A stretch of 64,000 bases of DNA, from assembly GCA_003611805.1 (NCBI GenBank), contig RAYM01000001.1, forward strand, positions 62,001 to 126,000, given 5' to 3'. Numbering within the stretch: position 1 is the first letter of the stretch; the number at the start of each line of letters is the position of its first letter. Source of the stretch: a bacterium 1xD42-87 (GTDB lineage Bacteria; Bacillota; Clostridia; Lachnospirales; Lachnospiraceae). Positions 57,140 through 64,000 of this stretch are shown in pieces. Below the pieces are notes generated by a model, which saw only the letters and a list, made by a program, of their open reading frames with translations, was not told the DNA's origin and ran no database searches. The position numbers and the translations under genes are program-made.

Positions 57140-59140
57140 CTATTTATCAAAATCCCTCAGCTTGGTTTTCAGCTCCACCATCCGATCACGCAGCTCGGCA
57201 GCCGCCTCAAAATTCAAATCCGCTGCTGCACGTTTCATCTGCTTCTCCACTTCTTTGACCAGCTTTTCCAGCTCCTCCCGGCTCATAGATTCGGGATCCT
57301 TCTCAAACCGCTGTTCCTCCTTCGCTATGGTCTTTGAAATGCTGATCAGATCGCGCACCGCCTTCTGGATGGTCTGCGGCGTGATACCGTGCTCCTCGTT
57401 ATATGCCTGCTGTATCTTGCGGCGGCGGTTGGTTTCTGTGATTGCCACATTCATGGAATCCGTCATATCGTCCGCGTACATGACAACGTGCCCTTTAGCG
57501 TTTCTCGCCGCCCTTCCTATCGTCTGAATCAAAGAAGTCGCAGAGCGCAGAAATCCCTCTTTATCGGCGTCCAGTATCGCCACCAGCTGAATCTCGGGTA
57601 TGTCAAGCCCTTCCCGCAAAAGGTTAATGCCCACCAGCACATCAAACACGTCAAGTCTCATATCGCGGATGATTTCGGCTCGTTCCAGCGTGTCAATATC
57701 GGAGTGCAGATACTTGACCCGAATGCCCACGTCATTCATGTATGCCGTCAGATCCTCCGCCATCCGCTTCGTAAGTGTGGTCACAAGCACCTTCCCCTTA
57801 TCTGCCACAACCTTGTTAATCTCCGAGATGAGGTCATCGATCTGCCCTTCCACCGGGCGCACATCCACCTCCGGATCCAGCAGCCCCGTAGGGCGTATGA
57901 TCTGCTCCGTGCGGAACAGCTCGTGTGCCGCCTCATAATCAGAGGGGGTCGCGGAGACGAAGAGCATCTGGTCTATATGACTCTCAAATTCTTCAAAGCA
58001 TAAAGGACGGTTATCTAATGCGGACGGCAGGCGGAACCCGTAATCCACCAGCGTGTTCTTTCGGGATCTGTCCCCCGCAAACATCCCCCGTATCTGCGGA
58101 ATCGTCATATGGGACTCATCTATAATAATCAGAAAATCATCTTTAAAATAGTCTAACAGCGTGAAGGGTGGTTCCCCCTCCGCCATTCCGTTCAAATGCC
58201 TCGAATAATTCTCTATCCCGGAGCAGAATCCTGTCTCCCGCAGCATTTCCACGTCAAAGTTCGTCCGTTCCGAAATACGCTGCGCCTCCAGAAGCATATC
58301 TTCGCTCTTAAAATACTTCACCCGATCGTCAAGCTCCTGCTCAATCACCTTGCACGCCGCATTGATCTTCTCCTGCGGCACCACATAGTGGGACGCCGGG
58401 AATATCATCACGTGTTCCAGAACCGCGTGCACCTGTCCCGTCAGCGGATCCGCCTCCGTAATCCGGTCGATTTCATCCCCGAAAAATTCCACACGGATCA
58501 GGTACTCCCCGCCCTGTGCCGGACAGATTTCCAGCACATCGCCGCGCACGCGGAAACAGCAGCGGTCCAGATCCATATCGTTTCGGTTATACTGCATCTC
58601 AATAAGCCCGCGGATTACCTCATCCCTATCCTTCATCATGCCGGGGCGCAGGGACATACTCATGCCCGCGTATTCCTCGGGGCTTCCCAGCCCGTAAATG
58701 CAGGAAACACTGGCAATCACCACCACATCCCGCCGCTCAGTCAGCGAGGCTGTCGCTGAAAGCCTCAGCTTGTCAATCTCATCGTTGATGGAAGAATCTT
58801 TCGCGATGTAGGTGTCCGTGGAAGGCACATAAGCTTCCGGCTGATAATAATCGTAGTAAGAGACAAAGTATTCTACCGCGTTTTCGGGGAAAAATTCCTT
58901 GAACTCACCGTAGAGCTGCCCGGCAAGCGTCTTATTATGCGCTATGACCAAAGTCGGCTTGTTCAGCGCCTGTATGATATTCGCCATGGTGAAGGTCTTC
59001 CCGGAACCTGTGACCCCCAGTAAAGTCTGGAATTGGTTGCCTTCTTTAAACCCTTTGACCAGGGCTTCTATGGCCTGGGGCTGGTCTCCGGTGGGCTTGT
59101 ATTCGCTGTGAAGTTCGAACATTTTTTGTGCAGTTTGCAC
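57140..59140 (-). CDS. uvrB: Excinuclease ABC subunit B
   Basis: The 666-residue helicase-like protein loads damage from UvrA and recruits UvrC. Walker A is GVTGSGKT (42-49 from the chosen start). The beta-hairpin region is [17 protein letters not shown], and the C-terminal UVR motif is [23 protein letters not shown] 59140 has GGAGG 8 bases upstream and gives [16 protein letters not shown]; the inner ATG (MFELHSEY) has no ribosome site. No LexA-type box is evident. An integrase gene ends about 270 bases upstream. Confidence 0.97.
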   Translation of the reverse strand: MQTAQKMFELHSEYKPTGDQPQAIEALVKGFKEGNQFQTLLGVTGSGKTFTMANIIQALNKPTLVIAHNKTLAGQLYGEFKEFFPENAVEYFVSYYDYYQPEAYVPSTDTYIAKDSSINDEIDKLRLSATASLTERRDVVVIASVSCIYGLGSPEEYAGMSMSLRPGMMKDRDEVIRGLIEMQYNRNDMDLDRCCFRVRGDVLEICPAQGGEYLIRVEFFGDEIDRITEADPLTGQVHAVLEHVMIFPASHYVVPQEKINAACKVIEQELDDRVKYFKSEDMLLEAQRISERTNFDVEMLRETGFCSGIENYSRHLNGMAEGEPPFTLLDYFKDDFLIIIDESHMTIPQIRGMFAGDRSRKNTLVDYGFRLPSALDNRPLCFEEFESHIDQMLFVSATPSDYEAAHELFRTEQIIRPTGLLDPEVDVRPVEGQIDDLISEINKVVADKGKVLVTTLTKRMAEDLTAYMNDVGIRVKYLHSDIDTLERAEIIRDMRLDVFDVLVGINLLREGLDIPEIQLVAILDADKEGFLRSATSLIQTIGRAARNAKGHVVMYADDMTDSMNVAITETNRRRKIQQAYNEEHGITPQTIQKAVRDLISISKTIAKEEQRFEKDPESMSREELEKLVKEVEKQMKRAAADLNFEAAAELRDRMVELKTKLRDFDK

Positions 59141-59190
59141 AAATACCACCTCCAAAATTCATAGTAAAAAAAGACGCATATCGGACAAAA

Positions 59191-59271
59191 ATTCGTCGTG
59201 GAACATTTTATTTTCGTCGTGGCTTTTACTCAAATCAGGGAAAAACAGGCCCACGACGAATCCCGTTCACA
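59191..59271. repeat. Three copies of ATTCGTCGTGG near the uvrB-integrase boundary
   Basis: ATTCGTCGTGG at 59191-59201, TTCGTCGTGG at 59213-59222, and the inverse CCACGACGAAT at 59261-59271. Direct and inverted copies beside a tyrosine integrase could be arm-type binding sites or part of an attachment site. They could also be an operator of uvrB. The rest of the 269-base stretch 59141-59409 shows nothing else. Confidence 0.5.
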
Positions 59272-59409
59272 ATTTGCTGTTTTTGCAACTCAGCGCACCT
59301 CCGTAATTCTATACGGACGTGGCAGCACTAAAGAGCTTTTTTATCTTACCACAAATCGTTAAATTTGTATAGATGTGAAATCGAACTTTTGTTCTTTTTG
59401 TTCTTTCTA

Positions 59410-60711
59410 TCACCCTGCGTCTGGAAGAAATTCCGTTACATCTACTACAATCTCCAACAGTTCCTTTTTAAAGCTTTCTATTTCTTTCAGGTTTGGCAAT
59501 ACTTCTTTCATATATTCCTCAATCTCCGGAACCCCATCCGCTATGATCCCTCTGTTATCGGCGTAAACATCCATTGTTATGAGTTCTTTCGCATGTCCCA
59601 TGAGCTTTGATACCGCCTTTGGATTAAATGACTCTTTCAGCAGAAGCGTACAGTAGGTGCTGCGCAGGTCATGCCAGCGGATGTCCGGTAAACCGCTTTC
59701 AGCAAGAAGCTGTTTATAATACCTGCAGTGAAACCCTTTGTTCCTTGCCCTACCAAGTGTGGAACAACAGATATAATCCAAATCCTGAAACTCTTCTTTT
59801 CTGCGATTTTTGTTTTTTTCATATATTCGCCGTTCCTTTAAAATTGCCTCAAAGACATAATCGGGAATCGGGATTTCCCTGTAACTGGATCTTGTCTTTA
59901 ATCCAACTTCCTGTTTCGTAAAAGTTTTTGGGGCAAAGTCTTCTTTTACCGTGTTATGTATCCTCCCCAGCTGGCGTTCCACTTTTAACGTGTGGTTGAT
60001 ATAATCTACATCTGAATATTTTACCCCATTGATCTCGGATCTGCGGAGTCCCATAAGTACATTCAACAGCACCTGCATATGGATTGGAGTATCTTTGCTC
60101 TTTTCCAGCAGAACCTGGATCTGCTCCATAGTCAGTGTTTTCTGTGTATCAATATTCCGGGTCCTGAATCCTGATTTCTGCTGTAGCTTTTCTGCTTTGG
60201 GAAGCCCTATCCCGTCCACCGGACTGTTTGGAATCACTTTAATTGTTACCGCATAACGAAAAGAGACATTCATGATTGTTTTTACCTGCTCTACCACCGA
60301 CCTTGAGTAGTCTGTCTTGGTATTAAACAATTTCTGAATGTCTCCACGGGTAACATCCATCATTTTCTTTTTACCCAGAATGGGAATAATGTGATTCTTT
60401 ACTATTCCGCAATAATTATAATAGGTTTCATGGCTGTCCGTGCGTTTTTTAAGCTCTTCTTCAAGCCAGAAGAACATAAAATCGGCAACATTCACCTTTG
60501 CGTATACAACAAACGTACCGTTATATAGTTCTGCGATGGTCTTCTCTCTTGCCTTATTTGCTTCCCTCTCTGTTTTAAATCCTGACTTCTGCTGTGGCTT
60601 TTCACTTCCGTCCGGATATTTCAGAAATACCCTGTAGCCGAAACCGGAGCGCACAGGTATTACCTGTGCCACTCTCCAATCGACATAATTTTTTAAACTC
60701 AAATCTAACAT
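59410..60711 (-). CDS. int: Tyrosine recombinase/integrase of a mobile element
   Basis: The 433-residue integrase has an N-terminal arm-binding domain (about 1-65), a SAM-like core-binding domain (about 70-165) and a catalytic domain with Arg in MGLRRSEING (near 224), HDLRSTYCTLLLKE (near 345), GH in LMGHAKELITMDVYAD and the nucleophile Tyr in VYAD (near 380). The full catalytic set is present, so it may be active. A short motif, QKSGF(K/R)T, occurs twice (about 40 and 180), with matching DNA. It is separated from uvrB by repeats, and from a remnant recombinase by a 7-base overlap. Local base composition is more A+T-rich than the core genes. Confidence 0.93.
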   Translation of the reverse strand: MLDLSLKNYVDWRVAQVIPVRSGFGYRVFLKYPDGSEKPQQKSGFKTEREANKAREKTIAELYNGTFVVYAKVNVADFMFFWLEEELKKRTDSHETYYNYCGIVKNHIIPILGKKKMMDVTRGDIQKLFNTKTDYSRSVVEQVKTIMNVSFRYAVTIKVIPNSPVDGIGLPKAEKLQQKSGFRTRNIDTQKTLTMEQIQVLLEKSKDTPIHMQVLLNVLMGLRRSEINGVKYSDVDYINHTLKVERQLGRIHNTVKEDFAPKTFTKQEVGLKTRSSYREIPIPDYVFEAILKERRIYEKNKNRRKEEFQDLDYICCSTLGRARNKGFHCRYYKQLLAESGLPDIRWHDLRSTYCTLLLKESFNPKAVSKLMGHAKELITMDVYADNRGIIADGVPEIEEYMKEVLPNLKEIESFKKELLEIVVDVTEFLPDAG

Positions 60712-60884
60712 GCAGAATCACTCCCTTCCGGAACAAATGTATGATTCATAAACGTAATGATCTGCTCATTCTCATCCATGACTTCACAATAATATTCAAA
60801 GGTTGTATTGACACTTGCATGCCCCAACAGGGCAGATATCTTAATCAATGGAACTTTCTGCTCTACCAATATTGTGGCATACAT
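60705..60884 (-). pseudogene. Truncated second tyrosine recombinase (C-terminal remnant)
   Basis: The frame from 60884 to the stop at 60705 encodes a typical integrase tail: LIKISALLGHASVNTTFEYY, with the catalytic His region and the Tyr, then EVMDENEQIITFMNHTF. An in-frame stop lies immediately upstream, and the Arg and HxxR parts are missing. It overlaps the start of the intact integrase by 7 bases. It is a relic of an earlier element at the same place. Confidence 0.8.
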
Positions 60885-60936
60885 ATGCCGTTACGGTATA
60901 ATACTGGCGATTTTTCAAAATGCCAAAAATGGGCGC

Positions 60937-60968
60937 AAAAAACAGGAAACCTTTTCTTGATTTCCTGT
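60937..60968 (-). terminator. Terminator downstream of the YciI gene
   Basis: ACAGGAAA (60942-60949) pairs with TTTCCTGT (60961-60968); on the minus strand it is followed by TTTTTT (60937-60942). Confidence 0.8.
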
Positions 60969-61054
60969 CTTGGTGTGCCGTTCCATGTAGCGGCGGTTAT
61001 TCAGTTTACAAATAAGCCGGATTTAATTTGCCCCAGTGTTGTTCCTTTTCGCAA

Positions 61055-61354
61055 TTACAGCAAGTAATTATTTTCCCGGTTTGCAATCTGCAAACCAACC
61101 AATTTGTAGGTTGCATATCCTCCCATAACCAGCGGCTCTGCTTTGCAAATTTCTTCTGCTTCTTCACGGCTCTCTGTTTTTAGGATATACATACCTGCCA
61201 TTCCCGAATAGCCTTTAAAGACACCGCAGATTTCCAGCTTTCCCTCATCGTCCAGCTTTCTTATGTTCTCAACGTGTTCCATAACTACCTGTTTTGTCAT
61301 TTTATTATAGGTCTTGCTTTTCTCAATCATCATCATATACATCAATTTTTCCAT
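61055..61354 (-). CDS. YciI-like small protein
   Basis: The 99-residue protein resembles the YciI/muconolactone-isomerase fold: EHVENIRKLDDEGKLEICG, MAGMYILKTESREEAEEICK and EPLVMGGYATYKL. AAAGGAG lies 8 bases before the ATG. YciI-like proteins are small dimeric enzymes of poorly known role. It lies in the A+T-richer accessory region and ends about 90 bases before a terminator. Confidence 0.8.
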   Translation of the reverse strand: MEKLMYMMMIEKSKTYNKMTKQVVMEHVENIRKLDDEGKLEICGVFKGYSGMAGMYILKTESREEAEEICKAEPLVMGGYATYKLVGLQIANRENNYLL

Positions 61355-61432
61355 ACGATTTTCTCCTTTACATTCTATTGGGATTCACTGAGGGTATTAT
61401 ATTATATTTATCCGGCAATAGCAATCTGTCTG

Positions 61433-61861
61433 TCATTCTCTGGAAACAAACTTATAGCCCACGCCTATAACGGTCTTTATGTAGGTAGGCTTGCGGTTGT
61501 CCGGCTCTATCTTTTTTCGCAAGTTGCAAATAACATTGGCAACGCTTGACTGGCAGCTTTCACTTTCCATGCTCCATACAGTTTCAAAGATTTGCGCCTT
61601 TGTAAATACCCTCCCCGGACTGGTGGCAAGGCAACAGAGTGCGCCATACTCTAAACGGGTGAGATTTATGTCTGCCCCGCCTTTCAGTACCCGGCGTTGG
61701 TGTAATCTGATTTCCGTTGAACGTATACATGATATGTTCTTTGTATGCTTCTGTACAAGCCATAAATGATTCCCCCTTTCTCCCACATGGGGCGTGCATG
61801 GTTTCGTTTTAATGCTATATTGCATTTGGTACATGGATAGTTTATCATAGAATAGTGACAA
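61433..61861 (-). pseudogene. Orphan OmpR/PhoB-type DNA-binding domain, receiver missing
   Basis: Residues from about 50 to 142 form a Trans_reg_C winged helix: LTRLEYGALCCLATSPGRVF, LRKKIEPDNRKPTYIKTVIG and VGYKFV at the end. The N-terminal receiver with its phosphorylated Asp is absent, and the first about 45 residues look like unrelated sequence running through the promoter of the divergent gene. The true product probably starts later or the gene is truncated; no sound ribosome site was found. It may be a decayed response regulator. Confidence 0.6.
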
Positions 61862-61871
61862 GGGCTGTCAC
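61826..61871 (+). promoter_or_regulatory. Promoter and palindromic operator of the WYL regulator
   Basis: TTGGTA (61826-61831), 16 bases and TAGAAT (61848-61853), followed at once by the inverted repeat GTGACA-AGGGC-TGTCAC (61855-61871). A repeat at the start of transcription fits autoregulation by the YafY-like regulator encoded just downstream. Confidence 0.55.
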
Positions 61872-61892
61872 CATTCGGAAAGGAGTTCAAAA

Positions 61893-62239
61893 ATGTCAAA
61901 AGCAGAACGGCTTATCGAGATGATGATAACAATAAATGCAAAAAAAGATTTTACTGTAGGCGAATTGGCAAATGAATTTTCCGTATCAAAAAGAACCATA
62001 CTACGTGACTTGCAAGAATTGGAACAAGCTGGTTTCCCTCTTTACTCCGAAGTCGGGGCGGCGGGATAATCGACATGGAAATAAATCATGCAGCTTTAGA
62101 ATGGGTTGCCGATTATATATTGCCATTTGGGAACAACGCCACTGTGTTAGCACCATTGGAGCTAATAAAACTAATGCAGCAAAAAATATATGAATTACAT
62201 CAGCATTATTGCAGTTTGGAAACAAGTATGAATGAATGA
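61893..62239 (+). pseudogene. YafY/WYL transcriptional regulator broken by internal deletion
   Basis: The first part (61893-62069) encodes an HTH domain of the DeoR/YafY type: MSKAERLIEMMITINAKKDF, then VSKRTILRDLQELEQAGFP, then LYSEVGAAG and a stop where GGYR-type sequence is expected. The second part (62075-62239, another frame) encodes the family's C-terminal end: ALEWVADYILPFGNNATVL and LELIKLMQQKIYELHQHYC. The WYL domain between them is missing. AAAGGAG lies 7 bases before the first ATG. A short HTH peptide could still be made and bind the operator. Confidence 0.75.
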
Positions 62240-62260
62240 GAGGGATTCCGTCGTCATCGG

Positions 62261-62408
62261 CATTGTGGGAATGTGTATAACTGGCTGTCTCATGGAATTG
62301 TGGGTAACTCTGTTTGCAGGACGTGGGAAAGCTACACTTTAGCTTTTCCATGTGCTGTGAATAGAGTTATCCATGATTCCATAGCCTGTTATGCACATTT
62401 CCATAATG
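62261..62408 (+). ncRNA. Long near-continuous hairpin, possible RNA or MITE-like element
   Basis: The two halves fold on each other. Arm 62266-62286 pairs with 62383-62403 (two G-U wobbles, one mismatch). Arm 62292-62311 pairs with 62363-62382 (three wobbles). An inner arm around GGGAAAGCT (about 62325-62333) pairs with AGCTTTTCC (about 62341-62349). CATTG (62261-62265) pairs with TAATG (62404-62408). The wobbles pair only in plus-strand RNA; on the minus strand they would be A-C mismatches. There is no gene in 62240-62507. Confidence 0.6.
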
Positions 62409-62507
62409 TTTGTCTTTTGGTCTTTGGCTTCTTTGGTTCGGAATAGTGTGGTGCTGGCGGTCTATCTCTTGTTTTCGGTTGCTTGCTTCTTTACCGTACA
62501 TGAGCAT

Positions 62508-64000
62508 TTATTCATTGAGTGTCACCTCCCCTGTTGCGCCGTCCACTGTTATCATTTGTCCGTTTTGTATGGTTCGCGTAGCAGTGTGTATTGCCATGAC
62601 AGCGGGGATACCATATTCACGGGCAACAATGCTTGAATGGCTAAGAGGGCCGCCAATGTCTGTTACAATCGCACTTGCGGAGGCAAACAACTGCGTCCAT
62701 GCGGGAGTTATGGTAACGGCGACCAAGATACTTCCCGGCTGGAATTTCTCAAAATCTGCCGGGCTGTTCAGTACACAGGCGGGAGCCGTAACAACGCCTG
62801 GGCTGGTTCCTATGCCCATCAATACAATTTTCCCATCTTTCTGTATTTGAGTTGCATGTGATACGGCTTTTGTGCTTTTTTCCGGCAACATGGAAGGCGG
62901 CACATAACCCCGGAATGTATCATGCTCCGCTTGTCGAGTAGGGATTGCCTCACTCAGATCAGATAGGGGCATATTTTTATCAAGCTGTGTTATGAGCGTT
63001 TCCAATTCTGTCTTTGTGAGCCAGTAAATATCGTCCGGATGTGAAATGGCTCCTCCAGTTAAGAGACGTTCAGAAATTTCCTGTAACATACGGCGAATCA
63101 GTGGGTGCCCCATCCCCATCAAATAAATAGCGTTTTCACGCATGGGGGCAGTAGTTTGTGCCCAATGGAGCAGCTTCAAAAACAGCTTTTTACGGTGGCC
63201 GCCTATCTGTTGCAAAATCTCTTTTTCGGCCTGTTTCCTGCGCTTTTCAAATGTGATTTGGCGCGAATACGGATTTTCCCCTTTTTCCTCCAAAAATGCT
63301 TTTATGGATTCAAAGGTTGGCGTAAGCATCTCCTGTGGTGTGGCATATGCAAAATCAAATTCATACGCAGTACAGCCAAATTCTTTGAAATAGGCGTTAA
63401 TCCGGCTTTTCCACTCCATCCATACCTCCTGCGAAACTTCCGCAGGCAAAATGGAGGACTTGAAATCTTCTGCTATCTTTGCTGCAGGATTGCTTTTAAG
63501 ATAGAAGCCTAAAGTGTTACTTTGCTTTGCCCATTCCGAAAGGTCCCACAGGTTCTTTTCCGATTGCAGCGCAATCGTATCAAACCCAAGCAAGAGAACG
63601 GAAATGTCCGTTATACCAGCACGGCGGGCCGCACCCTGAAAGAATTTTGTGAATAACGTTTCGCTGATCGATGCGGCGGGCAATGTAAGCTGAATCCTTG
63701 TGAAATAAATACATGCGGCGTAAAATACGGCTTGAATGCCCTCCATAATCTGCTTGGCGCTTAACGTATGCAGGGATGTTTCGTCCCACTGCCTCACCAC
63801 ATCTTCAAATTCTTTTCTTGCCGCTTCAAAGCGCATAATGCTGTTCGTAAGCGTCCGGCGCAAAGAGCGGGGGGAAAGGGATTTTACAGCAATTAAAAGA
63901 GGCTTTGCCTTAGCGGAAAGATAGACATAACCATTGATTATCGTGTATGCCCCATTGTCTGGCAGCAGCTTTTTTGCGCTTGTACCAAACATATCCACCC
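62508..64000 (-). CDS. PEP-utilising phosphotransferase, C-terminal part (rifampicin phosphotransferase-like)
   Basis: About 497 residues are visible; the gene enters from beyond the right edge, as the frame is open to base 64000. The last about 90 residues are the swivelling His domain (GTSPGVVTAPACVLNSPADF then DIGGPLSHSSIVAREYGIPA, with the phospho-His in SHSS). Before it is a helical region of about 380 residues, matching in size the substrate-binding domain of rifampicin phosphotransferases. The N-terminal ATP-grasp domain would be outside the window. A PEP synthase or another dikinase relative remains possible. Confidence 0.78.
   Translation of the reverse strand, partial: VDMFGTSAKKLLPDNGAYTIINGYVYLSAKAKPLLIAVKSLSPRSLRRTLTNSIMRFEAARKEFEDVVRQWDETSLHTLSAKQIMEGIQAVFYAACIYFTRIQLTLPAASISETLFTKFFQGAARRAGITDISVLLLGFDTIALQSEKNLWDLSEWAKQSNTLGFYLKSNPAAKIAEDFKSSILPAEVSQEVWMEWKSRINAYFKEFGCTAYEFDFAYATPQEMLTPTFESIKAFLEEKGENPYSRQITFEKRRKQAEKEILQQIGGHRKKLFLKLLHWAQTTAPMRENAIYLMGMGHPLIRRMLQEISERLLTGGAISHPDDIYWLTKTELETLITQLDKNMPLSDLSEAIPTRQAEHDTFRGYVPPSMLPEKSTKAVSHATQIQKDGKIVLMGIGTSPGVVTAPACVLNSPADFEKFQPGSILVAVTITPAWTQLFASASAIVTDIGGPLSHSSIVAREYGIPAVMAIHTATRTIQNGQMITVDGATGEVTLNE

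Noticed and set aside
59141..59360. LexA/SOS box upstream of uvrB
   Set aside because: No GAAC-N4-GTTC-like palindrome is visible; the CGTCGTGG repeats do not fit.

Overview
The window looks like the chromosome of an anaerobic, flagellated Firmicute of the class Clostridia, most likely Lachnospiraceae. The signs are a pyruvate formate-lyase/D-lactate fermentation set, a small clostridial 2[4Fe-4S] ferredoxin, the gdpP-rplI-dnaB and cdaA-cdaR-glmM operons, mbl followed by flagellar rod genes, germination-type cell-wall hydrolases (SleB-like, CwlD-like, GH18) and strong AGGAGG ribosome sites. This is inferred from gene content; no rRNA or tRNA gene is present.

Layout. 1-5.9 kb (minus): F1Fo ATP synthase operon, atpD cut by the window edge, with a c subunit carrying a Na+-binding signature. 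6-12 kb: DUF402 protein, cell-wall hydrolases, rpiB and sua5. 12-14 kb: a candidate structured RNA, mecA and a DUF1858 redox protein. 14-17.9 kb: pyruvate formate-lyase, whose glycyl-radical domain is a separate 80-aa gene, with a Cys-containing 67-aa gene between the two, then pflA. 18-21.4 kb: hybrid histidine kinase and ferredoxin. 21.5-28.9 kb: merR-dnaB-rplI-gdpP and rpsR-ssb-rpsF (minus), map (plus). 29-32.3 kb: three unrecognised envelope/secreted proteins. 32.4-37 kb: metG, a lipase-like hydrolase and D-lactate dehydrogenase. 37-52 kb (minus): DUF951, sirtuin, leuA, HPr, c-di-AMP synthesis, comF, recD2, flagellar rod genes and mbl. 52-59 kb: an unusual ABC-class ATPase and uvrBA. 59.2-64 kb: a visibly more A+T-rich, decayed region with a tyrosine integrase, a truncated second integrase, a broken WYL regulator, an orphan response-regulator DNA-binding domain, a very long RNA-like hairpin and part of a PEP-utilising phosphotransferase.

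How it fits together. Fermentation (PFL, D-LDH, ferredoxin) and a probably Na+-coupled ATP synthase supply energy. Both ends of c-di-AMP metabolism are present (CdaA/CdaR synthesis, GdpP breakdown), beside wall-precursor synthesis (GlmM), Mbl and wall hydrolases. 

The most unusual items are the three-part PFL locus, the secreted three-gene cluster whose two secreted members share an N-terminal domain, a dispersed two-hairpin repeat with a compensatory base change (gdpP leader and mbl-flgF spacer), and the ~148-nt hairpin near 62.3 kb, whose stem imperfections are mostly G-U wobbles on one strand only. All calls come from reading the sequence; no database search or folding program was run.
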